Origin: Pseudopedobacter sp037968815
GTDB taxonomy: Bacteria; Bacteroidota; Bacteroidia; Sphingobacteriales; Sphingobacteriaceae
DNA: 64,000 bases
Assembly (NCBI GenBank): GCA_037968815.1
Contig: JBBKWF010000002.1
Span: 62,001-126,000 of the forward strand
Direction of reading: 5' to 3'
The notes beneath the pieces were generated by a model. The model worked only from the letters and a program-made list of their open reading frames with translations, made no database searches and had not been told where the DNA came from. The position numbers and the translations under genes are program-made. Below, in pieces: positions 1 to 8,061 of the stretch. How positions within the stretch are numbered: position 1 is the stretch's first letter; every line of letters starts with the position of its first letter.

Positions 1-284
1 CAGGAGATCTTTATGATTTAATTCCTTGTAGTGAAGAAGTGGCTAAGCCATTTGGAGAATGGAATCAAGCTGAAATTATTTTAAACAATGGCGAACTACA
101 TTTTTTCTTAAACGGCAAACAAATGGTTAAAACCACTATGTGGGATGCTGATTGGAATAACATGGTTGCTAAAAGTAAATTTGCAAGTATGCCAGACTTT
201 GGAAAATACCGTTCAGGTAAAATTGTGTTGCAAGATCATGGAGACCAGGTTTGGTACAAAAACATACTTATTAAAAAACTGTAA
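1..284 (+). CDS. DUF1080 / 3-keto-disaccharide hydrolase domain protein, C-terminal part
   Basis: The reading frame is open from the window edge (frame of base 3) to a TAA at 282-284, so the N-terminus lies outside. The visible 94 residues match the end of a DUF1080 concanavalin-like domain: a GDLYDLIP segment, GEWNQAEI, HFFLNGKQMV, and a closing GKIVLQDHGDQVWYKNI stretch. Family members are exported lectin-fold hydrolases that act on 3-keto glycosides or related sugars. The neighbours, an MFS transporter and two exported TIM-barrel isomerases, fit a keto-sugar degradation cluster. The first in-frame alternative start in the window is a GTG at 39, but the homology runs through it, so it is not the true start. 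Family call is confident; exact substrate is not. Confidence 0.8.
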   Translation, partial: GDLYDLIPCSEEVAKPFGEWNQAEIILNNGELHFFLNGKQMVKTTMWDADWNNMVAKSKFASMPDFGKYRSGKIVLQDHGDQVWYKNILIKKL

Positions 285-301
285 CCCCTACTTTAAGCTT
301 C

Positions 302-1531
302 ATGAATACTACAAATCGCTTTAAGCTATCATTAATGATGTTCCTCGAATTTTTTATTTGGGGAGCTTGGTTTGTCACTTTAGGTACATTCTTAGCAGGA
401 AACCTAAATGCTACCGGAACGCAAACTGCCGCGGCTTTTTCCACACAGTCATTTGGAGCAATCATCGCTCCGTTTATCATTGGTTTAATTGCCGATAAAT
501 ACTTTAACGCCGAAAAAATTCTCGGAATCCTGCATTTTGTGGGTGCATTGTTAATGTATATGATGTTTACCGCAACAAATTTCGAAAGTTTTTATCCATA
601 TGTATTTGCATATATGATTGCTTTTATGCCCACTTTAGCACTTGTAAACTCCATATCTTTCAACCAAATGAAAGACCCAGAAAAAGAGTTTTCGCCAATT
701 AGAGTATGGGGAACAATTGGTTGGGTAGCTGCCGGATTACTGATAAGCTATTTTTTCCATTGGGATTCTGCCGAAGGTATTTCTTCTGGATTTCTAAGAA
801 ACACTTTTGCTATGGCGGGTATTGGCTCTTTAATTTTAGGCGTTTTTAGCTTCACATTACCAGCTACACCTCCAAAAGCCAACAAGAATGAAAAAACCAC
901 TTTAGCAGATATTTTAGGTTTAGACGCTTTGAAATTGTTAAAAAGCAAAGACTTTTTAATCTTCTTTATTAGCTCTGTACTTATATGTGTGCCTTTAGCA
1001 TTCTATTATCAAAATGCCAATCCATTTCTTTCAGGTATAGGGTTAGAGAACCCAACTGGGAAAATGACTTTAGGTCAAATTTCAGAAGTTCTTTTTATGC
1101 TATTGTTACCCGTATTCTTTAAAAAGTTCGGCTTTAAAGTCACTTTGTTATTAGGGATGCTAGCTTGGGTACTTAGATATGTTCTTTTCGCTTACGGAAA
1201 TTCAGGAGAGCTTACTTTTATGTTATTAGCAGGCATTGCTTTACACGGAATTTGCTACGACTTCTTCTTCGTATCTGGACAAATTTACACCAATGCAAGA
1301 GCAGGAGAAAAAAACAGAAGCGCTGCACAAGGTTTAATTACATTAGCTACCTATGGTGTTGGGATGCTAATTGGTTTCTGGATAGCAGGAATAATTACAG
1401 ACACCTACCAAGTTAACGGCGATATTGACTGGAAAATGGTTTGGTTAATTCCGGCAGGAATTGCAGCCGTAGTCATGGTTTTATTTGCCTTCCTTTTTAC
1501 TGAAAATAAAACCCTTAAACAAAAGGCTTAA
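302..1531 (+). CDS. MFS transporter, nucleoside:H+ symporter (NupG/XapB) type
   Basis: A 409-residue inner-membrane protein with about 12 hydrophobic helices. It begins with the FLEFFIWGAWFVTLGTFL segment typical of the nucleoside H+ symporter family (TC 2.A.1.10). Characterised members import nucleosides by proton symport. In Bacteroidetes the same family often sits beside DUF1080, Gfo/Idh and TIM-barrel isomerase genes, where the cargo is probably a sugar or keto-sugar; that substrate is inference from context. The ATG at 302 starts directly at the conserved N-terminus. It follows the DUF1080 gene by 17 bp and precedes the next gene by 9 bp, so the four genes are probably one operon. Confidence 0.87.
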   Translation: MNTTNRFKLSLMMFLEFFIWGAWFVTLGTFLAGNLNATGTQTAAAFSTQSFGAIIAPFIIGLIADKYFNAEKILGILHFVGALLMYMMFTATNFESFYPYVFAYMIAFMPTLALVNSISFNQMKDPEKEFSPIRVWGTIGWVAAGLLISYFFHWDSAEGISSGFLRNTFAMAGIGSLILGVFSFTLPATPPKANKNEKTTLADILGLDALKLLKSKDFLIFFISSVLICVPLAFYYQNANPFLSGIGLENPTGKMTLGQISEVLFMLLLPVFFKKFGFKVTLLLGMLAWVLRYVLFAYGNSGELTFMLLAGIALHGICYDFFFVSGQIYTNARAGEKNRSAAQGLITLATYGVGMLIGFWIAGIITDTYQVNGDIDWKMVWLIPAGIAAVVMVLFAFLFTENKTLKQKA

Positions 1532-1540
1532 TTAAAAAAC

Positions 1541-2416
1541 ATGTCAAAAAGAAGAGACGTTATAAAAACAATGTTAGCGGGATCAGCTTTATTAGGCTCA
1601 ACTTCGCTATTCAGCTCATTTACAGAAATGGAGGAAACAAAGAATATTAAACTCAAGGGTAATATCAACCATGCTGTATGCCGATGGACTTTTAAACACC
1701 TTACTGTAGATGAGTTATGTAAACTTTGTAATGAAATTGGGATAAAAGGAATCGACTTAGTTGGCCCAGCAGATTGGCCTACACTTAAAAAAAACGGGAT
1801 CTACTCTAGTATGTGCAATGGGGCAGAGATTAACCTAGTGGACGGTTTTGCTGAACCTAAGTTTCATCAAACATTGATAGATAGTTATACAAAAATGATT
1901 CCTTTAGTTGCAGAAGCAGGCTATAAAAACCTTATCTGTTTTAGTGGAAACCGTAGAGGGATGGATAATGAAACGGGATGGAATAACTGTGTAGAAGGCT
2001 TGAAAAAGCTTATCCCATTAGCAGAAAAACATGGCGTAACATTAGTAATGGAGCTTTTAAATAGCAAGGTTAACCACGAAGATTATTTTGCAGATAGAAC
2101 TGCTTGGGGTGTTGAGCTATGTAAAAGGTTAGATTCGGATAATTTTAAGTTGTTATACGATATTTATCACATGCAAATTGATGAAGGAGATGTAATTAGT
2201 ACGATTAGAAAATCCGCAAGTTATATTGCACACTATCACACAGCTGGAGTACCGGGCAGAAATGAAATTGATGAAACTCAGGAGTTATATTATCCTGCTA
2301 TAATGAAAGAAATTGTAAAAACTGGATTTACTGGCTTTGTAGCACAAGAATTTGCGCCTAAAAACAAAGATAAATCTAATTCCTTAAGAAAAGCCATTCA
2401 AATTTGTGATGTTTAA
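1541..2416 (+). CDS. Exported TIM-barrel sugar isomerase/epimerase, hydroxypyruvate-isomerase-like
   Basis: A 291-residue protein of the xylose-isomerase-like TIM-barrel superfamily (AP endonuclease 2 fold, PF01261). The N-terminus carries a KRRDVIK twin-arginine motif followed by a hydrophobic stretch to about residue 27, so it is probably exported by Tat. The expected divalent-metal site can be read as Glu171, Asp207, His233 and Glu270. The sequence resembles proteins annotated as hydroxypyruvate isomerase, but an exported enzyme beside DUF1080 and a second barrel more likely handles a keto-sugar in the periplasm. It lies 9 bp after the transporter and 5 bp before the next gene. Fold is secure; reaction is uncertain. 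Confidence 0.82.
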   Translation: MSKRRDVIKTMLAGSALLGSTSLFSSFTEMEETKNIKLKGNINHAVCRWTFKHLTVDELCKLCNEIGIKGIDLVGPADWPTLKKNGIYSSMCNGAEINLVDGFAEPKFHQTLIDSYTKMIPLVAEAGYKNLICFSGNRRGMDNETGWNNCVEGLKKLIPLAEKHGVTLVMELLNSKVNHEDYFADRTAWGVELCKRLDSDNFKLLYDIYHMQIDEGDVISTIRKSASYIAHYHTAGVPGRNEIDETQELYYPAIMKEIVKTGFTGFVAQEFAPKNKDKSNSLRKAIQICDV

Positions 2417-2421
2417 CGCTT

Positions 2422-3294
2422 ATGAAAAAGAGAGAATTTTTAACACAGATTAGTCTATTAGGTGCGAGTTTACTAGTTCTACCCTCAATAGGATGCGTAG
2501 CCGCAAAAAAAAATACTCCATTTGGCATTCAACTATACTCATTAAGAAGTGAGCTACCAAAGGGAGTAGAAATAGTAATTGAAAAAGTTGCTAATGCTGG
2601 TTACCAATATGTTGAAGCATACGGCTACTCTATAACAGATGGTTTTTGGGGATTAAGCCCTCAGAAATTTAAAGATTTATTAGATAAGCATGGTTTAACC
2701 TGCCCATCAGCGCACTACGATTTTAAAAGTTATCAAAAAACTGGTGATTTAGAAATTATAAAAAAGTACATTGAAACTTCAAAAATATTAGGTAGCGAAT
2801 ATATTGTGATTCCGTACATGAATCCTGATGTTTATAAAGATATTGAAACTACACAAGATTGGATATCAAAAATAAATACAGCTGCAAAACTTGTAAAAGA
2901 CGCCGGATTAAAGTTAGCCTACCATAATCATGATATGGAGTTTTTTGATTTAGGTGATGGAAAAAATGCATTTGAAATGTTATTGAATGGCACCGAAGCT
3001 GATTTGGTAGACTTTGAAATGGATATCTATTGGATAGTAAAGGCAAAAAAAGACCCAATAAAGCTTTTTAATGATTACCCTGGAAGGTTTAAGCTTTGGC
3101 ACATCAAGGATATGAGAAAAACTGATATCACTAAAAATACAGAGATTGGTTCTGGTACAATAAACTTCCCTTCAATAATAAAAGAAGCTAAAAAAGCAGG
3201 TTTAAAATACCCTATTGTAGAACAAGAAAATTTTGAAATGGATCCTTATCAGAGTATTAATATCAGTTCAAAATATTTAAATAGTATCTTATAA
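2422..3294 (+). CDS. Exported TIM-barrel sugar phosphate isomerase/epimerase
   Basis: A 290-residue second barrel of the same superfamily, with an N-terminal export signal (MKKREFL, then a hydrophobic run ending near Cys25). PSIGC is only an imperfect lipobox, so whether it is a lipoprotein is open. Probable metal ligands lie in YHNHDMEF (residues 167-174), DFEMDIYW (197-204), LWHIKD (His227) and VEQEN (266-270). The FGIQLYSLR start of the mature domain is typical of Bacteroidetes members near DUF1080 genes. Last gene of the cluster: a strong bidirectional terminator follows at 3344-3379. The reaction is likely isomerisation or epimerisation of a (keto-)sugar. Confidence 0.82.
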   Translation: MKKREFLTQISLLGASLLVLPSIGCVAAKKNTPFGIQLYSLRSELPKGVEIVIEKVANAGYQYVEAYGYSITDGFWGLSPQKFKDLLDKHGLTCPSAHYDFKSYQKTGDLEIIKKYIETSKILGSEYIVIPYMNPDVYKDIETTQDWISKINTAAKLVKDAGLKLAYHNHDMEFFDLGDGKNAFEMLLNGTEADLVDFEMDIYWIVKAKKDPIKLFNDYPGRFKLWHIKDMRKTDITKNTEIGSGTINFPSIIKEAKKAGLKYPIVEQENFEMDPYQSINISSKYLNSIL

Positions 3295-3343
3295 TAAAAG
3301 TAAGCCCTAACGGCTAACACCCTAAATCAGATTTAACTAAACA

Positions 3344-3379
3344 AAAAAAGTCAAGCAATTTAAATTGCTTGACTTTTTT
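3344..3379. terminator. Bidirectional intrinsic terminator
   Basis: A perfect 36-bp palindrome. The arms are AAAAAAGTCAAGCAATTT and its reverse complement, centred at 3361/3362, so there is a U-tract on either strand. It lies between the sugar isomerase gene (+) and metK (-), which converge, and can terminate both. Confidence 0.9.
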
Positions 3380-3401
3380 AATATTTGGTTATTTGTTTTA
3401 T

Positions 3402-4655
3402 TTAAATAGCAAATGCCGCTTTAACTTTATCTACAAAATCTAACTTTTCCCAAGTAAACAATTCAACTTCTACTGTTTTCTCTTCGCCGTTACTGCCTAA
3501 AAATTTCTTTTTCACCACTTCATTTTTACGCCCCATATGGCCATAAGCTGCAGTTTCAGAGTAAATAGGGTTTCTTAACTTTAAACGTTGTTCAATAAAG
3601 TACGGACGCATATCAAAAATCTCTTGTACTTTTTTAGCTATTGCACCATCGTTTAGGTCAACTTTTGCCGTTCCATAAGTATCAATAAAAATACCGCAAG
3701 GTTCAGCAACGCCAATAGCGTAAGATACTTGTACCAAAACCTCATCAGCAACACCTGCTGCTACCAAGTTTTTAGCAATATGGCGAGTTGCGTATGCTGC
3801 AGATCTATCAACTTTAGATGGGTCTTTTCCAGAGAAAGCACCACCACCATGCGCACCTTTACCACCGTAAGTATCCACAATAATTTTTCTACCTGTTAAA
3901 CCAGTATCACCATGAGGGCCACCAATAACAAACTTACCTGTTGGGTTAATATGATATTTGATTTGATCATTAAATAGTTTCTGAAGCTCTGGCTTTAAAG
4001 AAGCTTTAACTCTAGGAACCAATATAGAAATAATATCACTTTTGATTTTTGCCAACATTGTAGCTTCTTCATCAAAATCATCATGTTGAGTTGATACTAC
4101 AATACTATCAATTCTAACCGGTTGGTGGTTATCATCATACTCAATAGTAACCTGAGACTTAGCATCTGGTCTTAAGTAATTAATTTCAGCATCTTCTCTT
4201 CTTAGTGCAGCAAGCTCAATCAATAATTTATGCGCTAAATCTAATGCTAAAGGCATATAATTATCCGTTTCGTTTGACGCGTAACCAAACATCATACCTT
4301 GGTCACCAGCACCTTGCTCTTCTGGGCTTAATCTATCAACACCTTGGTTAATATCCTGCGACTGCTCATGAATGGCAGACAAAATACCACAAGAATTAGC
4401 CTCAAACATATATTCAGACTTGGTATAACCAATTTTTCTGATTACATCTCTAGCTATACGTTGTACATCTAAATAGCTTTTCGACTTTACTTCGCCCGCT
4501 AATATTACTTGACCTGTAGTTACTAGTGTTTCACAAGCAACCTTCGAATCTTTATCAAAAGCCAAGAAATTATCAATTAAAGCATCTGATATTTGATCAG
4601 CAACTTTGTCTGGGTGTCCTTCAGAAACAGATTCTGATGTAAATAAATACGACAT
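3402..4655 (-). CDS. metK: S-adenosylmethionine synthase
   Basis: MetK makes S-adenosylmethionine from methionine and ATP in the cytosol. The 417-residue protein starts MSYLFTSESVSEGHPDKVAD, and carries GHPDK near the N-terminus and the glycine-rich GGGAFSGKDPSKVDRSAAY phosphate loop, both family signatures. An in-frame ATG further upstream at 4736 would add 27 residues unlike the family and would start inside the predicted SAM-II riboswitch, so the ATG at 4655 is chosen. The gene stands alone on the minus strand with its own promoter (4786-4793) and riboswitch leader, and converges on the sugar cluster at a shared terminator. SAM feedback on metK is the expected regulation. Confidence 0.97.
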   Translation of the reverse strand: MSYLFTSESVSEGHPDKVADQISDALIDNFLAFDKDSKVACETLVTTGQVILAGEVKSKSYLDVQRIARDVIRKIGYTKSEYMFEANSCGILSAIHEQSQDINQGVDRLSPEEQGAGDQGMMFGYASNETDNYMPLALDLAHKLLIELAALRREDAEINYLRPDAKSQVTIEYDDNHQPVRIDSIVVSTQHDDFDEEATMLAKIKSDIISILVPRVKASLKPELQKLFNDQIKYHINPTGKFVIGGPHGDTGLTGRKIIVDTYGGKGAHGGGAFSGKDPSKVDRSAAYATRHIAKNLVAAGVADEVLVQVSYAIGVAEPCGIFIDTYGTAKVDLNDGAIAKKVQEIFDMRPYFIEQRLKLRNPIYSETAAYGHMGRKNEVVKKKFLGSNGEEKTVEVELFTWEKLDFVDKVKAAFAI

Positions 4656-4725
4656 ATAAAAAAATTTAATGTTTAACGTTAAAGCGAAAGAAGGGAGAAG
4701 ATTGCAGATTAACCGAAACAGATAA

Positions 4726-4778
4726 TGTTTTAGCATTTTTTTAACGTGGTTGCAATCATTTTCAAATCATTCCACTAA
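4726..4778 (-). ncRNA. SAM-II (SAM-alpha) riboswitch in the metK leader
   Basis: Read on the minus strand, the leader shows the SAM-II conserved blocks in order: GTGG at 4775-4772, TGATTTG, a short variable loop, TGCAACCACGTTAAA, then GCTAAAAC ending at 4727. GTGG pairs with CCAC (4749-4746) as stem P1. The expected pseudoknot, loop ATT before GCA with AAT before GCTAAA, is only about 3 bp, so that part is weaker. The element begins within a few bases of the predicted transcription start and precedes metK, a standard SAM-II target. SAM-II is known mainly from Alphaproteobacteria and, from memory, some Bacteroidetes. Identified by eye against remembered family members. Confidence 0.82.
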
Positions 4779-4785
4779 TGTGGCA

Positions 4786-4793
4786 CAAAGGTA
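4786..4793 (-). promoter_or_regulatory. metK promoter, Bacteroidetes -7 element
   Basis: The minus strand reads TACCTTTG, matching the Bacteroidetes -7 consensus TAnnTTTG. A weak -33-like TCTG lies 17 bp further upstream (4814-4811). The predicted start, near 4780, falls exactly at the 5' edge of the SAM-II element, which supports both calls. Confidence 0.6.
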
Positions 4794-4824
4794 TAACATT
4801 TTTTAATTTTCAGAAAAATAAGGA

Positions 4825-4832
4825 TTACTTTG
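4825..4832 (+). promoter_or_regulatory. Putative promoter of the lipid kinase gene
   Basis: TTACTTTG, close to the Bacteroidetes -7 element TAnnTTTG but not exact, about 24 bp before the TTG start at 4856. The same TTACTTTG sits at the same distance before dxs (23570). No clear -33 TTTG is present. Confidence 0.35.
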
Positions 4833-4855
4833 TACCATCACATTAGTAATAAATT

Positions 4856-5728
4856 TTGAAACAACGCATACTATTTATTGTAAACCCAATTTCTGGCGGA
4901 CTAAGCAAGGTTTTTATCCCAAATCTAATTGATAAAAATTTAGACCATCAAAAATTTGACGCAAGAATTATATACACTACCCACCATGAACATGCAAAAG
5001 TATTAGCTGAAGAAGCAGTTGCTGGAGATATAGATATTGTGGTGGCTGTTGGTGGCGACGGAACAATAAACGAAGTTGCTGGCGTATTAGAGTCATCAGG
5101 GAAAATTTTAGCTATTGTCCCTTGTGGTTCTGGTAACGGCCTAGCTAGAACCCTAGGCATCCCACTAAGCAACGAAAAAGCAATTGCAAAAATAAACCAG
5201 TTAAAAACTATTGAAATTGATGTGGGTTTACTAAACGATAAAAAGTTTTTTAACATGGCTGGAATGGGTTTTGACGCACATATTAGTGCACATTTTGCAA
5301 ACAGTATAAGAAGAGGTTTTGTGGGATATATAAAATCTACTTTAAAAGAAGTAGCGGGTTATAAAGCACAGTCTTATATTATAAATATCGACGGCAAGTC
5401 AATAAAAACTGATGCTTTTATGTTAAGCTTGGCCAATTCATCACAATACGGCAATAACGCACATATATCACCAACGGCATCTACACAAGACGGCTTGCTT
5501 GATATATGTATTATTAAGCCTTTTCCTTTACGCCTTTTCCCTGTTCTAGGTTACCGTATGTTTGCAAAAACATCTGCAAATTCTAAATACGTAGATATTA
5601 TAAAAGCACAAAATTTTAAAATCATAAGAGAAGCCGAAGCACCTGTACACGTAGACGGCGAACCCTTTTTAATGGGAACAGAGTTAACAGTTGGCATAAA
5701 ACCTTTGGCATTAAAAATAATAGTTTAA
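4856..5728 (+). CDS. YegS/DgkB-type diacylglycerol/lipid kinase
   Basis: A 290-residue cytosolic lipid kinase of the diacylglycerol kinase catalytic family. It shows FIVNPISGG at the N-terminus, the nucleotide-binding GGDGTINEVAG at residues 66-76, and PCGSGNGLARTLGIP just after, all diagnostic. Members phosphorylate diacylglycerol or related lipids using ATP and take part in phospholipid recycling. The start is a TTG: there is no in-frame ATG before the TAA at 4850-4852, and the family N-terminus begins exactly here. It is divergent from metK and 11 bp upstream of the SUI1 gene, probably co-transcribed with it. Confidence 0.9.
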   Translation: MKQRILFIVNPISGGLSKVFIPNLIDKNLDHQKFDARIIYTTHHEHAKVLAEEAVAGDIDIVVAVGGDGTINEVAGVLESSGKILAIVPCGSGNGLARTLGIPLSNEKAIAKINQLKTIEIDVGLLNDKKFFNMAGMGFDAHISAHFANSIRRGFVGYIKSTLKEVAGYKAQSYIINIDGKSIKTDAFMLSLANSSQYGNNAHISPTASTQDGLLDICIIKPFPLRLFPVLGYRMFAKTSANSKYVDIIKAQNFKIIREAEAPVHVDGEPFLMGTELTVGIKPLALKIIV

Positions 5729-5739
5729 ATAGATTAATA

Positions 5740-6099
5740 ATGGCTAACGATAAAAAATCGAGAAAATTTAGTGGTTTTGATGGCTTGGTGTTTTCTACCA
5801 ACCCCGATCAGCAATTAGATAATATTGAGGATACTGCAGAAGAAACTTTAAGTGCTAAGCACCAACAACTGCGAGTTCAGTTAGATAAAAAGCAACGCGG
5901 AGGCAAAGCAGTTACTTTAATAACTGGTTTTGTAGGGAGTGATGATGACTTAAAAGATTTAGGAAAGTTATTAAAATCAAAATGCGGTGTTGGCGGAACA
6001 GTAAAAGATGGAGAAATTTTAATTCAGGGAGATTTTAGAGAAAAAGTTCTGGAATTGCTCGCAAAAAACGGTTATAAAGCAAAAAGAACAGGGGGTTAA
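5740..6099 (+). CDS. yciH: SUI1/eIF1-family translation factor, YciH
   Basis: A 119-residue protein with a C-terminal SUI1 domain: KQRGGKAVTLITGF at residues 51-64, a KCGVGGTVKDGEILIQGD core (81-98), and a closing VLELLAKNGY. Bacterial YciH is the homologue of eukaryotic eIF1 and is thought to affect start-codon fidelity or act under stress. The first 40 residues are charged and poorly conserved. It follows the lipid kinase by 11 bp and is followed by two hairpins before the TonB operon. Confidence 0.92.
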   Translation: MANDKKSRKFSGFDGLVFSTNPDQQLDNIEDTAEETLSAKHQQLRVQLDKKQRGGKAVTLITGFVGSDDDLKDLGKLLKSKCGVGGTVKDGEILIQGDFREKVLELLAKNGYKAKRTGG

Positions 6100-6265
6100 T
6101 ACAATAACCATAGTTTTATTATAATGCTATGAAACTTGGGCCCAACTGATTAATACACTATTATTTAACCCTAGATTAACATTTAATTAATAAACAAACA
6201 TTATAGAAATTGAGACTAGCCAAATTACTAACTGTTATATTGTAACTTTTTAGTTTTAAATTGCA

Positions 6266-6300
6266 AAAAACCAAAATAAAGCAGTTTTAATTTGGTTTTT
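6266..6300 (+). terminator. Hairpin, possible first terminator after yciH
   Basis: Ten-bp stem AAAAACCAAA / TTTGGTTTTT with a 15-nt loop (6276-6290), so the 3' arm itself ends in a T run. Low GC in the stem makes it a weaker terminator than the next one. Confidence 0.5.
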
Positions 6301-6323
6301 AATGGCAAAATGATTTTCATTGT

Positions 6324-6352
6324 AAAAGATTGTTCGGCAAGGACAATCTTTT
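6324..6352 (+). terminator. Intrinsic terminator upstream of the exb/tonB operon
   Basis: Ten-bp perfect stem AAAAGATTGT / ACAATCTTTT with a 9-nt loop, running into TTTTTT and then AATTTT. It separates the kinase-yciH unit from the TonB operon promoter. Confidence 0.75.
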
Positions 6353-6429
6353 TTAATTTTTGCGTTTATATAAGGCGAAAAAGCAAAAAATAAAGCTTTT
6401 AAACCACCTTAAATCAATTTTTAAAAAAC

Positions 6430-6459
6430 TTTGTTTTTAAAGTATAAATCATAAATTTG
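6430..6459 (+). promoter_or_regulatory. Promoter of the exbB-exbD-tonB operon
   Basis: A full Bacteroidetes promoter: TTTG at 6430-6433, an 18-bp spacer, then TAAATTTG at 6452-6459, an exact TAnnTTTG match. Transcription would start near 6464, giving a leader of about 65 nt before exbB. This is the best-formed promoter in the window. Confidence 0.7.
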
Positions 6460-6529
6460 TTATTCGCATAAAAAACAAAACAATATAAACACACATTCAT
6501 TTAAATTCAAAAACTAAAAAAACAAAACA

Positions 6530-7357
6530 ATGGCAAACGCACCAAAACCTACCACGGCTCAAAAGGGGAACTCTAAAGGTTCAGGGATTTTCGCAGGATT
6601 AGCAATCTTAATATGTATCGCAATTGGATGGGCCTTATTCTTAACTGTAATGGGAGACGGATCTAACTTCCAAGGAGGAGATAACGCTAACCAACCGATT
6701 CCTGGTAATTATTTCGGAATGATTTATAAAGGAGGATACGTTGTTCCTTTCTTAATGTCGATGTTTTTAATGGTAATCGTTTTTTCAATCGAACGCTTTT
6801 TCGTTATTAGCAAAGCAGCAGGAGTTGGCAACGTAGATGTTTTTGTTAGAAAAGTACAAAGCGCTTTAGCTTCAAACAATGTTGAAACTGCAATTAGCGA
6901 GTGTGACAAACAAAAAGGTTCTGTTGCTGCGGTAATTAAGTCTGGCTTACAAAAATACAAAGCTGTAGAAATTGATCCTTCAATGGACACAGAACAAAAA
7001 TGTTTAGCAATCCAAAAAGATATTGAAGAAGCTACAGCTTTAGAGATGCCAATGTTGGAGCAAAACTTAACAGTTATCGCAACTTTAGTATCAGTAGGTA
7101 CATTAGGAGGTTTATTAGGTACAGTAACAGGTATGATTAAAGCTTTCGCCGGTTTAGCAACAGCAGGTGCACCAGATCAAGCACAGTTAGCAAACGGTAT
7201 TTCTGAGGCATTAATTAACACTGCAACAGGTATTGCTACATCTTTATTTGCTGTACTTTCTTATAATTTCTTTACTTCTAAAATTGATAGCTTAACCTAT
7301 TCAATTGACGAAGCTGGTTTCTCAATTGTACAAACTTACGCAGCTACACACAAGTAG
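6530..7357 (+). CDS. exbB: MotA/TolQ/ExbB proton-channel protein
   Basis: A 275-residue inner-membrane subunit of the Ton motor, which couples proton flow to TonB. The first 20 residues are polar and low-complexity, followed by an extra hydrophobic helix (about 20-41), a second helix (about 70-94) and the paired helices around TLGGLLGTVTGMIKAF and the NTATGIATSLFAVL segment that define the MotA_ExbB domain. The extra N-terminal helix is common in Bacteroidetes versions. First gene of an operon with two exbD genes and tonB, under the promoter at 6430-6459. Confidence 0.93.
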   Translation: MANAPKPTTAQKGNSKGSGIFAGLAILICIAIGWALFLTVMGDGSNFQGGDNANQPIPGNYFGMIYKGGYVVPFLMSMFLMVIVFSIERFFVISKAAGVGNVDVFVRKVQSALASNNVETAISECDKQKGSVAAVIKSGLQKYKAVEIDPSMDTEQKCLAIQKDIEEATALEMPMLEQNLTVIATLVSVGTLGGLLGTVTGMIKAFAGLATAGAPDQAQLANGISEALINTATGIATSLFAVLSYNFFTSKIDSLTYSIDEAGFSIVQTYAATHK

Positions 7358-7430
7358 TTTCAAAAGTTTTAGCTTGAGCTTTAAAATAAAAGCTCAATTA
7401 ATCAATTGATAAATAAATAAAAATAATAAG

Positions 7431-8042
7431 ATGCCAAAAGTAAAAATCAAAAGAAAAAGCACCGTTACGGATATGACCGCAATGTGTGATGTAGCGTTCT
7501 TGCTGCTTACTTTCTTTATCTTAACGGCAACTGCTCGTCAGCCAGAGGCTTTAGCTGTAGATACACCATCTTCTACAGTAACCTTTAAGCTGCCAGATAC
7601 AGATATTTCTACCTTAACTATAGGTGAGGGTAAAGTGTTTTTTGGAGTAGTTGGTCAGGATGTGAGAGTTAATACTTTAGAGCGCATGGGTGAGCAGTAC
7701 AACATTACTTTTACAGATGAGGAAAAACAACGTTTTGCCTTAATTGAAAATTTTGGAGTGCCAATTGCTAACTTAAAGCAATTCATTGATTTAGATAACT
7801 CAGACAGGTTGAAAATGATTCAACCAGGAATCCCTAGTGATTCTGGTGCTAACAATGAGTTAAAGCAATGGATTTTACAATCTAGATACGCCACTAAAGA
7901 GTTGCACAACGTTGATTTAAGATTCTCGCTTAAAGGAGATTCAAAAGAAGAGTATCCAACTATCAGAAAAGTTATTGATATACTTCAAGAACAAAATATT
8001 AATAAATTTAGTTTAATCACTTCTTTAGAAGCTGCGGATTAG
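7431..8042 (+). CDS. exbD: Biopolymer transport protein ExbD (first copy)
   Basis: A 203-residue ExbD/TolR protein with a short basic cytosolic tail, one membrane helix (about residues 18-34) containing the conserved proton-path Asp20 (MTAMCDVAFLLLTFFI), and a periplasmic domain. The periplasmic part is longer than in E. coli ExbD (141 residues), as usual for Bacteroidetes. It works with ExbB to energise TonB. It lies 73 bp after exbB and 19 bp before the second exbD. Paired exbD genes are normal in this phylum and may form a heteromeric stator. Confidence 0.93.
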   Translation: MPKVKIKRKSTVTDMTAMCDVAFLLLTFFILTATARQPEALAVDTPSSTVTFKLPDTDISTLTIGEGKVFFGVVGQDVRVNTLERMGEQYNITFTDEEKQRFALIENFGVPIANLKQFIDLDNSDRLKMIQPGIPSDSGANNELKQWILQSRYATKELHNVDLRFSLKGDSKEEYPTIRKVIDILQEQNINKFSLITSLEAAD

Positions 8043-8061
8043 TATTAAAACATAACATAAC

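Larger units (their letters stand above)
6100..6529. other. 430-bp intergenic region between yciH and exbB
   Basis: Very AT-rich, without a convincing reading frame. It holds two consecutive hairpins that can end transcription from yciH (6266-6300 and 6324-6352) and a well-formed Bacteroidetes promoter for the TonB operon (6430-6459). I see no further RNA gene in 6105-6260. Confidence 0.7.

Noticed and set aside
4656..4736. N-terminal extension of metK from the ATG at 4736
   Set aside because: The added 27 residues are unlike any MetK, and the region folds as the SAM-II-like leader; the family start is at 4655.
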